From Actinomycetes bacterium (GTDB taxonomy: Bacteria; Actinomycetota; Acidimicrobiia; Acidimicrobiales; Acidimicrobiaceae), in assembly GCA_021823045.1 (NCBI GenBank), contig JAKAPB010000104.1, positions 1-6,844 on the forward strand: a stretch of 6,844 nucleotides of DNA. Reading direction: 5' to 3'. Shown here piece by piece: positions 1 to 6,321 of this stretch. Made by a program: the position numbers and the translations under genes. Each line of letters opens with the position of its first letter. The first letter of the stretch is position 1. A model generated the notes under the pieces. The model worked only from the letters and a program-made list of their open reading frames with translations, was not told where the DNA came from and searched no databases.

Positions 1-842
1 ATCTAATTGTTGAGAAGTTAGGCTCGTTGAACGAAGAGTTGCATAAAAAGGAGCTTCTTTCGACTGAAGCGAGAACAATCTACGCTGCAAGCGTGGAGCG
101 TTTTACTCGAGAACTTGAGTTGACGGAACAACAGATCCTAACTGCACCTTTGCCTGCAGCTTCGTCAGCCTCTCGCACCGCTGAGCAGCTGGAAGAGTTG
201 GAGGCCGAGCTAGCAAAGATTGGCCCGACCAACCCCTATGCAGAGTCCGAGCTGAAAGAGGCAAACGAGAGGATTAGCTTTCTAGAGCAACAGCTTGAAG
301 ACGTCCGATCGTCAAGGAAAGAGCTAGCAAAGGTGGCTCATCAGATCGAGCGTGAGATGAAGGCGATCTTCGTCTCGGCATTAGAGGACATAAACAGATC
401 ATTCCATACCATTTTCGCAGAACTCTTCCCCGGAGGTGAGGCTTCGGTAGTCTTGTTGGATCCGGCTAATGTCCTCGAGTCTGGGATCGAGTTTGAACTT
501 TCAATTCCATCGAAGAAGGTGAAGAGGATGTCTCTTCTATCCGGAGGCGAGCGTTCTATGGTAGCACTTGCATTTCTCTTCGCCGTTTTTCAATCAAGAC
601 CCTCGCCCTTCGTCATACTCGATGAGGTTGAGGCCGCTCTGGACGACAAGAACCTCGGTCGGTTCTTAGGCCTTTTGGATCTGTTTAGGACTTCCTCACA
701 GCTATTGGTGATTAGCCACCAGAAGAGGACAATGGAGGTGGCTGATGTCCTTCTTGGTGCCGCGATGGACAAGAGTGGTACCACGAAGATCATAAGGGAA
801 GAGATTTCTCAGAGGCTCCCGTTAATCAAGCTGGAGGCATAG
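1..842 (+). CDS. smc: Chromosome partition protein SMC, C-terminal part (5' end outside window)
   Basis: SMC is the ATPase of the bacterial condensin that compacts and segregates the nucleoid. The frame is open from the left edge (first full codon at 3), so only the last 279 residues are present; the TTG at 27 is internal. The first part is charged coiled coil, with the family's LEQQLEDV-type helix near 285-310. The C-terminal ATPase head follows: an FPGGEASV stretch near 429, the ABC signature LSGGERS at 537-557, Walker B FVILDE with its catalytic Glu at 609-626, the D-loop LDD just after, and the H-loop VISHQK near 708-725. The wording DEVEAALDD and HQKRTMEVAD is typical of actinobacterial SMC. 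A PSKK replaces the common PGKK before the signature, a minor change. The N-terminal head, hinge and Walker A lie upstream. The end is intact (TAG at 840-842). Identity is very secure. Confidence 0.97.
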   Translation, partial: LIVEKLGSLNEELHKKELLSTEARTIYAASVERFTRELELTEQQILTAPLPAASSASRTAEQLEELEAELAKIGPTNPYAESELKEANERISFLEQQLEDVRSSRKELAKVAHQIEREMKAIFVSALEDINRSFHTIFAELFPGGEASVVLLDPANVLESGIEFELSIPSKKVKRMSLLSGGERSMVALAFLFAVFQSRPSPFVILDEVEAALDDKNLGRFLGLLDLFRTSSQLLVISHQKRTMEVADVLLGAAMDKSGTTKIIREEISQRLPLIKLEA

Positions 843-1001
843 TTGGGTATTTGGTTCATTTGACCCGACCTTCCTGCGGTTGGCCGTTTCGCTTCGACTG
901 TTTTTCAAATTGTAAGTATTTTGACTTCGCTGAAATCGATAGATCGGTAATCTCAATCGGTAAGGGTCGAGCCTATCGCGGGCTCCTATTCTGGATGGAT
1001 A
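843..1001 (+). other. smc-ftsY intergenic region, ftsY leader
   Basis: This 159-base stretch holds no convincing gene; an open frame from 851 runs out of frame into ftsY and resembles nothing. It contains a TTGACT box at 921-926, but no good -10 hexamer at the usual distance (GGTAAT at 946-951 is 19 bases away). It also has two copies of ATCGGTAA, and a small hairpin (GAGCC 969-973 with GGCTC 981-985) just before the weak ribosome binding site of ftsY near 992-998. It may carry an ftsY promoter or leader, but this is not proven by the sequence. Confidence 0.4.
943..963. repeat. Direct repeat ATCGGTAA x2 upstream of ftsY
   Basis: Two identical 8-base copies, 943-950 and 956-963, are separated by five bases (13 bases centre to centre). 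They are flanked by an inverted pair, CGATAG (937-942) and CTATCG (973-978). The arrangement is compatible with a protein-binding site for the downstream ftsY gene, but short repeats of this size can arise by chance. Confidence 0.35.
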
Positions 1002-2147
1002 ATGCACCTTTTGTTTCTAGTACTCGTATACCTAGTCGCCGTCCTAGTCGTAGCCGCTGGAGGCGTATACATCTCCCGCCAGCGCAGATCTCGGCTCTCG
1101 ACGTCGTCAAAAAAGGTCCTGGCGGCCCCGCCTGGAGTATCGGCGAGCGGCTCCGGCAAGACCCAGCCAACGATCGAAGTCGATCTCGAGCCTGCACAAG
1201 GCGACGATTTAGCATTTAATGCTAAATCAAAGACAGCAGTTGAAGAGCCTCCAAAGTCTCTATCAGCGGGTTTGTCGAAGACTAGGGGAGTCATCGGTGC
1301 AGCGCTGTCGAGGATGAGGCTTAGGGGTGGGCTGTCCGAGGAGTTCTGGAGCGAACTCGAAGAGACCTTGATTCTGGGCGACCTCGGACTCGAAATTTCC
1401 AGCGATCTCGTGTCAAGGACGCGAGACGCTTTTCGCCAGACTGGCCTCAACTCATCCGTTGAGGCGATCGACCTACTCCGACGGCAGATGTTATCGGATC
1501 TTGGAGGAAAAGAAAGGTCACTCGGCCTTTTGGGTGAGGCCCCTAACCTGATTTTGCTCGTCGGAGTCAACGGGGTTGGCAAGACGACGACGATTGGGAA
1601 GCTAGCTAATTACCTAGCCAACAATGGATCTTCGGTTATTCTGGCCGCCGGCGACACCTTTAGAGCCGCAGCGTCGGAACAACTTGAGCAGTGGGCAAAC
1701 GCTGCAGGAGTTGAGATTGTAAAGGGTAACTCTGGAGGCGACCCCGCATCGGTGATTTTTGATGCTGCATCTCGCGCAAAGGCAATTGGCTCCGACGTAG
1801 TTATTGCAGATACTGCAGGGAGACTCCAGACTAGTTCAAACCTGATGGGTGAATTAGCCAAGATACACCGAGTCGCCCTCAAAGCACCAGGGACTTTGAG
1901 TGAGGTCCTCCTTGTGATCGACGCGACTACGGGACAGAATGGGCTCTCTCAGGCAAAGTCATTTTCCGACGCCGCCCACACCACGGGTGTCGTTCTCACC
2001 AAACTCGATGGTTCCGCAAAAGGCGGTATAGCATTTGCCATTGAGAGGGACCTAGGTATTCCGATCAAATTTGTCGGCACGGGTGAAAAAATAGGAGATC
2101 TTGTCCCCTTTGTCCCCGAAACCTTTGTAGATGAAATATGTGGTTAG
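1002..2147 (+). CDS. ftsY: Signal recognition particle receptor FtsY
   Basis: FtsY is the membrane-associated SRP GTPase that docks the SRP-ribosome complex and, with Ffh, hands nascent membrane proteins to SecYEG. The 381-residue protein starts with a hydrophobic helix (about residues 3-23) followed by RQRRSR, a signal-anchor layout seen in actinobacterial FtsY. A low-complexity linker (about 30-85) leads to the N domain (about 87-170) and the G domain. GTPase motifs are complete: G1 GVNGVGKTTT (188-197), DTFRAAA (218-224), G3 DTAGR (270-274), G4 TKLDG (333-337) and the closing GTGEKIGDLVPF (359-370). The ATG start is chosen because it exposes the membrane helix directly; the upstream ribosome site (TGGATGGA, 992-999) is mediocre. 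It sits 159 bases after smc and 86 before ffh. The linker carries a perfect palindrome at 1206-1228. Product identity is very secure. Confidence 0.98.
   Translation: MHLLFLVLVYLVAVLVVAAGGVYISRQRRSRLSTSSKKVLAAPPGVSASGSGKTQPTIEVDLEPAQGDDLAFNAKSKTAVEEPPKSLSAGLSKTRGVIGAALSRMRLRGGLSEEFWSELEETLILGDLGLEISSDLVSRTRDAFRQTGLNSSVEAIDLLRRQMLSDLGGKERSLGLLGEAPNLILLVGVNGVGKTTTIGKLANYLANNGSSVILAAGDTFRAAASEQLEQWANAAGVEIVKGNSGGDPASVIFDAASRAKAIGSDVVIADTAGRLQTSSNLMGELAKIHRVALKAPGTLSEVLLVIDATTGQNGLSQAKSFSDAAHTTGVVLTKLDGSAKGGIAFAIERDLGIPIKFVGTGEKIGDLVPFVPETFVDEICG
1206..1228. repeat. Perfect palindrome inside ftsY (11-bp arms, 1-base centre)
   Basis: GATTTAGCATT (1206-1216) is followed by a single T and then its exact reverse complement AATGCTAAATC (1218-1228). 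It is AT-rich and lies in the codons for residues 69-76, in the poorly conserved linker between the membrane helix and the NG domain. It could be an RNA hairpin or a dyad protein-binding site; function is unknown. Confidence 0.7.
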
Positions 2148-2163
2148 CCTCAGGCGGCTAGCT
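2142..2163 (+). other. Hairpin overlapping the ftsY stop codon
   Basis: The core stem TAGCC (2145-2149, including the TAG stop) pairs with GGCTA (2156-2160) around a TCAGGC loop, and can be extended by three weaker pairs with two G-U wobbles. A run of five T lies at 2175-2179, too far from the stem for a standard intrinsic terminator. It could be an inefficient terminator or an mRNA-stabilising structure between ftsY and ffh. Support is weak. Confidence 0.25.
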
Positions 2164-2233
2164 ATTGAATCGACTTTTTGGCGGGATTTGTTCATTTTGA
2201 TCGCTTACGTCGCTAGTGCTTTAGGGAGTTTGA

Positions 2234-3583
2234 ATGTTTGACGGACTTGGTAATAGGCTCGATGCAGCGCTGAACCGCATCAAGGGCAAATCGCGACTCA
2301 GTCAGACCGATGTAGACGGGGCTCTTGTCGAGATTAGGGCGGCATTGTTAGAAGCCGACGTAGCACTTAGCGTTACCAACAGCTTTGTGGAGCGAATCCG
2401 TTCTGTTGCGGTAGGAGCCGCGGCTTCGAGATCCTTGACGCCGGGTCAGCAGATAATCAAGGCGGTCGATACTGAACTAGTGCGAGTCCTAGGTGGAGAG
2501 TCGCTCAAGATAAATTACGCTTCGAAACCCCCGACGATCTTTCTTCTAGCGGGACTGCAAGGAGCTGGAAAGACTACGACAGCCGCGAAGCTGGCACTCC
2601 ACTTCAGAAGGAATGGCAGGAGTCCGTTGCTCGTCGCCGCGGACCTCCAGCGTCCTGCCGCAGTGGAGCAGCTAAGGACACTCGGTGAACGAGCATCGGT
2701 TCCCGTCTTCTCGACGCCAACGGATCCTGTTTCAGTCGCAAAAGCGGGGATTGAGGAGGCCAGGAGGGTCGGGAGAGACATCGTCATTATCGACACGGCT
2801 GGTCGACTGGCCATTGATGAGAGTCTGATGGCGGAGATATCTTCGATCTCTCAAGCCGTGCAACCGAACTACACCTTCTTGGTGATAGACGCGATGATTG
2901 GCCAGGATGCGGTCAATACCGCTAAGGCATTCAATGAGACTCTCTCGCTCGATGGTGTCATAATGACCAAACTCGATGGAGATGCTCGGGGAGGAGCTGC
3001 GCTATCGGTCAAGGAGATCGTGGGGAAGCCGATCGCCTTCGGATCCACTGGCGAGAAGCTGGAGGACTTTGACACCTTTTATCCCGAGCGGATGGCCAGT
3101 CGAATTCTTGGGATGGGAGACGTACTAACCCTGATAGAGCAGGCGGAGCGGACACTCGATGAGGAGGTGACAAAAAAAGGTGCCTCCCGAATGATGGAAG
3201 GCCGCTTCGACCTCGACGACTTTTTAGAGCAGCTGAGACAGGTTAAGAAGATGGGTCCTCTAAAGGGAATTATGGGGATGCTTCCTGGAGTGCCGAAAGA
3301 GTTGAAAGATGTTGATATCGACGATAGGGAGATCGACAGGATTGAGGCGATAATATCGTCGATGACCGTTGAGGAGAGGCGCAATCCAAGGCTCATAGAC
3401 GGCTCGAGGCGCCAGAGGATCGCCTCTGGGTCTGGGGTCCAGTCCCACCAGGTTACCGGGCTGCTCAAGCAGTTCACCGAGATGCAGAAGATGATGAAGC
3501 AGATGGGTATCGGTCCATCTTCTGCTACAAGGAGGCATAAGACGAAGTCAAATGTCCGTAAAGGTAGAAGGAATAAACGTTAG
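2234..3583 (+). CDS. ffh: Signal recognition particle protein Ffh (SRP54)
   Basis: Ffh binds signal sequences emerging from the ribosome together with the SRP RNA, and docks with FtsY at the membrane in a GTP-dependent way. The 449-residue protein has the N domain (1-90) and a G domain with G1 GLQGAGKTTT (107-116), DLQRPAA (137-143), G3 DTAGR (187-191), G4 TKLDGD (245-250) and the STGEK loop (271-275). The methionine-rich M domain (about 295-430) includes KGIMGMLPG, the SRP-RNA-binding SRRQRIASGSG (391-401) and LLKQFTEMQKMMKQMG (410-425). The tail is very basic, as is usual. Length is normal for the family. The ATG has a good Shine-Dalgarno (AGGGAG, 2223-2228, five bases away). It lies 86 bases after ftsY, so both GTPases of the targeting cycle are neighbours here. 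No SRP RNA gene is seen in the window. Identity is certain. Confidence 0.99.
   Translation: MFDGLGNRLDAALNRIKGKSRLSQTDVDGALVEIRAALLEADVALSVTNSFVERIRSVAVGAAASRSLTPGQQIIKAVDTELVRVLGGESLKINYASKPPTIFLLAGLQGAGKTTTAAKLALHFRRNGRSPLLVAADLQRPAAVEQLRTLGERASVPVFSTPTDPVSVAKAGIEEARRVGRDIVIIDTAGRLAIDESLMAEISSISQAVQPNYTFLVIDAMIGQDAVNTAKAFNETLSLDGVIMTKLDGDARGGAALSVKEIVGKPIAFGSTGEKLEDFDTFYPERMASRILGMGDVLTLIEQAERTLDEEVTKKGASRMMEGRFDLDDFLEQLRQVKKMGPLKGIMGMLPGVPKELKDVDIDDREIDRIEAIISSMTVEERRNPRLIDGSRRQRIASGSGVQSHQVTGLLKQFTEMQKMMKQMGIGPSSATRRHKTKSNVRKGRRNKR
3412..3429. repeat. Inverted repeat within ffh M-domain coding region
   Basis: CCAGAGG (3412-3418), loop ATCG, and CCTCTGG (3423-3429) form a perfect 7-bp hairpin. 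It falls in the codons of the conserved RNA-binding motif of Ffh, so amino-acid constraint plus chance is the simplest explanation. Confidence 0.4.
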
Positions 3584-3698
3584 GCAGGGTGGAACTTATT
3601 TAACGTTAGACTGGCTCTGCTCAAGTTGGGGAAGTGTGCCCCCGCGTAAGGATTTCATTTTCGGCGATGGCCGACGGCAAAAGTAGCGAGGTAAGTAA
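3584..3698 (+). promoter_or_regulatory. ffh-rpsP intergenic region, rpsP leader with small hairpins
   Basis: This 115-base gap precedes the ribosomal operon. It contains a GGGG/CCCC pair (3628-3631 with 3639-3642, seven-base loop) and a TCGGC-GATG-GCCGA hairpin (3661-3674, five-bp stem, four-base loop), the latter 24 bases before the rpsP start. A Shine-Dalgarno GAGGT lies at 3688-3692. AACGTTAG occurs at 3576-3583 and again at 3602-3609. No clear sigma-70 promoter hexamers could be assigned. A leader that controls rpsP expression is plausible from its place, but is not demonstrated. Confidence 0.35.
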
Positions 3699-3968
3699 GT
3701 GGCAGTTAAGCTTCGTCTAGTACGGACGGGTAAGAAGAAGCAGCCTTCGTATCGGGTAATTGCAGCTGAGGCGACGTCGCCTCGCGACGGCAGGTTTATC
3801 GAAGTGATAGGCCACTATTCTCCTCGCTCAGAGCCCTCGGTGGTACAGATAGATAATGGCAAGGCACTTAAGTGGTTGAAAAATGGCGCTCAACCGACAG
3901 AGACTGTCCAAAAATTGCTGGTCATATCGGGTGCCTGGGCAGAATTCAAACCTGCAAGTAAGGGTTAG
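3699..3968 (+). CDS. rpsP: 30S ribosomal protein S16
   Basis: S16 is a small-subunit protein needed for assembly of the 5' domain of 16S rRNA. The 89-residue product has the family hallmarks: MAVKLRLVRTGKKKQPSYRVI at the N terminus, SPRDGRFIEVIGHYSP (27-42) and the WLKNGAQPTETVQKLL stretch (59-74). Length is normal. The start is GTG, supported by GAGGT at 3688-3692 with six bases of spacing and by the conserved N terminus. It opens the compact rpsP-khpA-rimM-trmD-rplS run; the khpA start lies two bases beyond its stop. Identity is certain. Confidence 0.98.
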   Translation: MAVKLRLVRTGKKKQPSYRVIAAEATSPRDGRFIEVIGHYSPRSEPSVVQIDNGKALKWLKNGAQPTETVQKLLVISGAWAEFKPASKG

Positions 3969-3970
3969 AG

Positions 3971-4255
3971 ATGTCGGACGAACAGGATTTTAATACCGTA
4001 GAGCCAGAGCCAACACAGGCGATTAACCTCTTGACCTACCTGGGCCATTCTATGGTTTCTGCCAATGAAGAGGTCGAGGTCGAGTGGACTCGGTCCGGTA
4101 ATGCGGTGAAGTTCACGGTGTATGTCCCCTCAGCGGACATGGGCAAGGTTATTGGCAAGGGTGGACGGATAGCAAATGCTATTAGGACCCTAGTGCGGGT
4201 AGCCGGGGCAAAAGACGGAGTTGAGACCTCGGTCGAGTTCTCTGAGGCGAGGTAG
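3971..4255 (+). CDS. khpA: KH-domain RNA-binding protein KhpA
   Basis: This is a small single-KH RNA-binding protein of the KhpA (formerly YlqC/UPF0109) family. In other bacteria KhpA pairs with KhpB/Jag, binds many RNAs and affects cell division and envelope growth; that role is known from relatives, not shown here. The 94-residue protein has an acidic N-terminal tail of about 17 residues, then the KH fold with the signature VIGKGGRIANAIRTLVR (60-76), whose GKGG is the GXXG RNA-binding loop. The place between rpsP and rimM is the typical one in Firmicutes and Actinobacteria. The ATG begins two bases after the rpsP stop, with AAGGG at 3960-3964 as ribosome site, so the two are probably translationally coupled. 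Confidence 0.95.
   Translation: MSDEQDFNTVEPEPTQAINLLTYLGHSMVSANEEVEVEWTRSGNAVKFTVYVPSADMGKVIGKGGRIANAIRTLVRVAGAKDGVETSVEFSEAR
4249..4253 (+). promoter_or_regulatory. Shine-Dalgarno GAGGT supporting a CTG start of rimM
   Basis: GAGGT within the last codons of khpA lies seven bases before CTG 4261, an ideal distance. The first standard start in the rimM frame, GTG 4294, has no comparable site: only AAGAAG at 4279-4284 precedes it. Confidence 0.5.
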
Positions 4256-4260
4256 TTCTA

Positions 4261-4752
4261 CTGGATCGCCCCGAATCCAAGAAGCTGATTGAGGTGGCGA
4301 GGATTACTAAGCCACACGGTTTGGTCGGCGAAGTCCAGACTGTGAGCATCACCAATGTACCAAACCGGCTCAAGACTGGCCTGAAGGTTGTTGCTAGACT
4401 CAAGTCAAATGAGGTAGAACTGACTATCAAGAGCGTAAAAGGTACCGACGCACACCCGATAATTGGTTTCGAGGAGATCAAGGATCGCAACGAGGCGGAG
4501 AAGCTCCGAGCGGCTAGATTGCTGGCTGAGGCCGAGAGCATCGAGGGTGAGCTGCTCGTGCATGAGCTAATCGGTGCTGCGGTTATCGAGGAAACCGGGC
4601 GGGAGTGGGGTAACGTCATAGAGGTAATTGCGAATCCCGCCTCCGATATCTTGGCGACAGATCTCGGAAAATTTATTCCCTTAGTTTTCGTGGCTAGCCT
4701 TAATGAAAACAGGATAACTATCAAACCCCCCGAAGGTCTCTTTGATCTCTAA
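4261..4752 (+). CDS. rimM: Ribosome maturation factor RimM
   Basis: RimM is a cytoplasmic chaperone that binds S19 and helps mature the 3' (head) domain of the 30S subunit. Visible family marks are ARITKPHGLVGEV near the N terminus, the FEEIKDRNEAEKLR segment that closes the first barrel, and the PRC-like C-terminal barrel with VHELIGAAV, WGNVIEVIANPASDIL and the ending PPEGLFDL. The start is uncertain. In this frame the first ATG/GTG/TTG after the stop at 4243 is GTG 4294, which would give 152 residues and cut the first beta strand (LIEVARI). CTG 4261 gives 163 residues, keeps that strand, has GAGGT seven bases upstream, and begins five bases after khpA; I prefer it. If a standard start is required, use 4294. 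Product identity is secure; only the start is in doubt. Confidence 0.93.
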   Translation: MDRPESKKLIEVARITKPHGLVGEVQTVSITNVPNRLKTGLKVVARLKSNEVELTIKSVKGTDAHPIIGFEEIKDRNEAEKLRAARLLAEAESIEGELLVHELIGAAVIEETGREWGNVIEVIANPASDILATDLGKFIPLVFVASLNENRITIKPPEGLFDL

Positions 4753-4787
4753 GTATTTGCAGGCGATCTCACTGAGGAGCTGAGCTT

Positions 4788-5549
4788 TTGCGGATAGATG
4801 TCTTTAGCATCTTCCCCGACTTGATTAGGGGTTACTTTTCTCAGACTGTAGCGTCGAGGGCAATACGCTCTGGTGTCTTCGAGCTTAACGTGGTCGATAT
4901 TCGCACTAAGGCCACCGATGCTCATCGCTCCGTAGACGACGCTCCATTTGGTGGAGGAGCGGGGATGCTGATGAAACCGGAGCCGATCTTTGCCTCCATC
5001 GAGGACCAGGATCCACCAAGGCCGTTGTTTCTCCTTTCCCCAACAGGTCGCAAGTTTGATCAAGGATTCGCCCGAGAACTCTCTTTGCTTGAAGGATTTT
5101 CGCTGATCTGCGGCAGATATGAAGGATTTGACGCAAGGATTGAAGACGAGCTCGTTGATGGGGCGATCAGTATAGGTGATTACGTGCTTGCCGGTGGAGA
5201 GGTAGCGGCAATGGCGATCGTCGAAGCGACGATACGGCTGCTTCCCGGGACTCTTGGAAATTCACATTCGGTCGTAGAAGAAAGTTTTGCCTCCTCACTG
5301 CTTGAATACCCACAGTACACCCGCCCAGCCGACTTTCGTGGACTGCAAGTTCCCGAGATTCTTCTCGGGGGCAATCATAAGTTGATCCAGGAGTGGAGGA
5401 GAACCATGTCGATAGTCAGGACGATCCGACTTCGTCCCGACCTTATTGAAAAGCGAGGCGGACTCGAAGAAGCAGAGGCTGAACTTTTGACGAAGTACGG
5501 CTATGCTTGGATGGTCGAAGTGCACACCAGGAGCCAAGAGGACAGATGA
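4788..5549 (+). CDS. trmD: tRNA (guanine-N1-)-methyltransferase TrmD
   Basis: TrmD uses S-adenosylmethionine to methylate N1 of G37 in tRNAs reading CNN codons and tRNA-Pro, which prevents +1 frameshifting. It is an essential dimeric SPOUT enzyme. The 253-residue protein shows [13 protein letters not shown] at the start, [17 protein letters not shown] (50-66), SPTG (84-87), [15 protein letters not shown] (107-121), the knotted SAM-binding [15 protein letters not shown] (128-142), RLLPG (150-154) and [15 protein letters not shown] (171-185). The Glu in [10 protein letters not shown] stands where proteobacterial enzymes have the catalytic Asp; Glu is common there in Gram-positives. [18 protein letters not shown] follows. 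The start is TTG with AGGAG at 4775-4779, eight bases upstream, and the conserved N terminus supports it. It lies 35 bases after rimM and overlaps rplS by four bases. Identity is certain. Confidence 0.98.
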   Translation: MRIDVFSIFPDLIRGYFSQTVASRAIRSGVFELNVVDIRTKATDAHRSVDDAPFGGGAGMLMKPEPIFASIEDQDPPRPLFLLSPTGRKFDQGFARELSLLEGFSLICGRYEGFDARIEDELVDGAISIGDYVLAGGEVAAMAIVEATIRLLPGTLGNSHSVVEESFASSLLEYPQYTRPADFRGLQVPEILLGGNHKLIQEWRRTMSIVRTIRLRPDLIEKRGGLEEAEAELLTKYGYAWMVEVHTRSQEDR

Positions 5550-5887
5550 ACCCCACCGACATTATTGATAGAGACTCTTTCCGAGAAGGAATTCCAGAGT
5601 TCGCCCCCGGAGACACGCTTAAAGTGCACGTTAGGGTCGTCGAAGGAAACCGTGAGAGGGTTCAGATTTTTCAAGGCGTAGTTATTCGTCGCCAAGGAAG
5701 CGGAATACATGAGACCTTCACCGTCCGTAAGGTGAGCTTCGGTGTCGGGGTGGAGAGAACTTTTCCGCTACATACGCCAATCGTATCCAAGATCGAAGTT
5801 TTGACTCGTGGCGATGTGAGAAGGGCCAAGCTTTACTACCTAAGAGACAGGGTAGGAAAGGCCGCAAAGATCAAGGAGAAGAGGTAA
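5546..5887 (+). CDS. rplS: 50S ribosomal protein L19
   Basis: L19 is a large-subunit protein at the 30S-50S interface. The 113-residue product matches the family along its whole length: [20 protein letters not shown] (16-35), [41 protein letters not shown], and the C-terminal [22 protein letters not shown]. The chosen ATG overlaps the trmD stop in an ATGA arrangement and has AAGAGG at 5536-5541, which points to translational coupling. The frame stays open upstream to 5507, but that part lies inside trmD and is not L19-like. L19 is usually the end of the trmD operon; no clear terminator follows here. Identity is certain. Confidence 0.98.
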   Translation: MNPTDIIDRDSFREGIPEFAPGDTLKVHVRVVEGNRERVQIFQGVVIRRQGSGIHETFTVRKVSFGVGVERTFPLHTPIVSKIEVLTRGDVRRAKLYYLRDRVGKAAKIKEKR

Positions 5888-5946
5888 GTCAGGTCCGTGC
5901 CTTGTTGAGCATGAGACCGATACTTCTCTTAGGGGATCAATTCTCT

Positions 5947-5953
5947 GGATGGA
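5947..5953 (+). promoter_or_regulatory. Purine-rich ribosome site deciding the DUF2469 start
   Basis: GGATGGA lies seven bases before GTG 5961. The alternative ATG at 5949 sits inside this stretch, and its nearest purine run, AGGGG (5931-5935), is 13 bases away, which is too far. This favours GTG 5961. Confidence 0.45.
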
Positions 5954-5960
5954 CTTTTTC

Positions 5961-6251
5961 GTGAGTTCAGAGGATCTAGAGCGCTTTGAGAGCGAGGTGG
6001 AACTCGCCCTTTATCAGGAGTATAAGGCTGTCATATCTCTATTCAAGTATGTCGTCGAAACCGAGAGAAGGTTCTACCTGGCAAATTCGGTCGAAGTGGA
6101 CGCGGGATCGATGTCGGCTGACGGTTATGTTACAGTTCGACTACTTGACGCCTGGGTTTGGGACATGTATCGGCCCGTCCGCTTTATTCAAGAGGCCAGA
6201 GTGATAACAAGGCGAGATGTCAATATCGAACTGTTGCCGACGCCAGAATGA
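5961..6251 (+). CDS. DUF2469 family protein, function unknown
   Basis: This is a conserved small soluble protein of the actinobacterial DUF2469 family, whose function I do not know. The product, 96 residues from GTG 5961, begins SSEDLERFESEVELALYQEYK and contains the strongly conserved VVETERRFYLANSVEV and DAWVWDMYRPVRF segments, then the ending RVITRRDVNIELL. No membrane helix or signal peptide is visible. Family members usually start MSAEDLE, so GTG 5961 aligns exactly with the usual N terminus and has GGATGGA seven bases upstream. An ATG at 5949 would add four residues (MDFF) and is the alternative start. In most actinobacteria the gene follows rplS, lepB and rnhB; here it follows rplS directly after 61-73 bases. 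Family assignment is strong. Confidence 0.9.
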   Translation: MSSEDLERFESEVELALYQEYKAVISLFKYVVETERRFYLANSVEVDAGSMSADGYVTVRLLDAWVWDMYRPVRFIQEARVITRRDVNIELLPTPE

Positions 6252-6321
6252 CATAAAGTGCTGCTCATAGTTTCCGTGGGGCATACTTCAAGGACTGAAT
6301 TGGTGAGTGGGAGGGCGATTC

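Noticed and set aside
27..29. TTG as the start of a separate 271-residue gene
   Set aside because: The frame continues open to the left edge and the protein is plainly the C-terminal part of SMC, so the TTG is internal.
843..1001. Possible SRP RNA gene near the SRP protein genes
   Set aside because: No GGAA tetraloop with the conserved flanking symmetric and asymmetric loops could be found here or in the other gaps.
851..1219. 122-codon + strand frame from the smc-ftsY gap into ftsY
   Set aside because: Most of it overlaps ftsY in another frame; the translation is Arg/Ser rich and resembles no known protein, and ftsY is certain.
986..1582. 198-codon open frame on the - strand opposite ftsY
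   Set aside because: It lies wholly antisense to ftsY apart from its last few codons, its protein is low in complexity (Ser/Arg/Pro rich) and resembles no family; a shadow of the ftsY frame.
3079..3477. 132-codon open frame on the - strand opposite ffh
   Set aside because: Complete overlap with ffh, Ser/Ile-rich shadow; nothing supports expression.
4071..4088. Short tandem GAGGTC repeat in khpA
   Set aside because: It only encodes alternating Glu and Val in a beta strand; two copies of six bases are not meaningful.
4182..4724. 180-codon open frame on the - strand opposite rimM
   Set aside because: Antisense to a secure rimM gene, Ser/Thr rich shadow translation with no recognisable domain or ribosome site.
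6252..6321. Promoter for the trans-sulfuration gene (CATACT at 6282-6287 as -10)
   Set aside because: No acceptable -35 hexamer at 16-18 bases upstream; the match is no better than chance.
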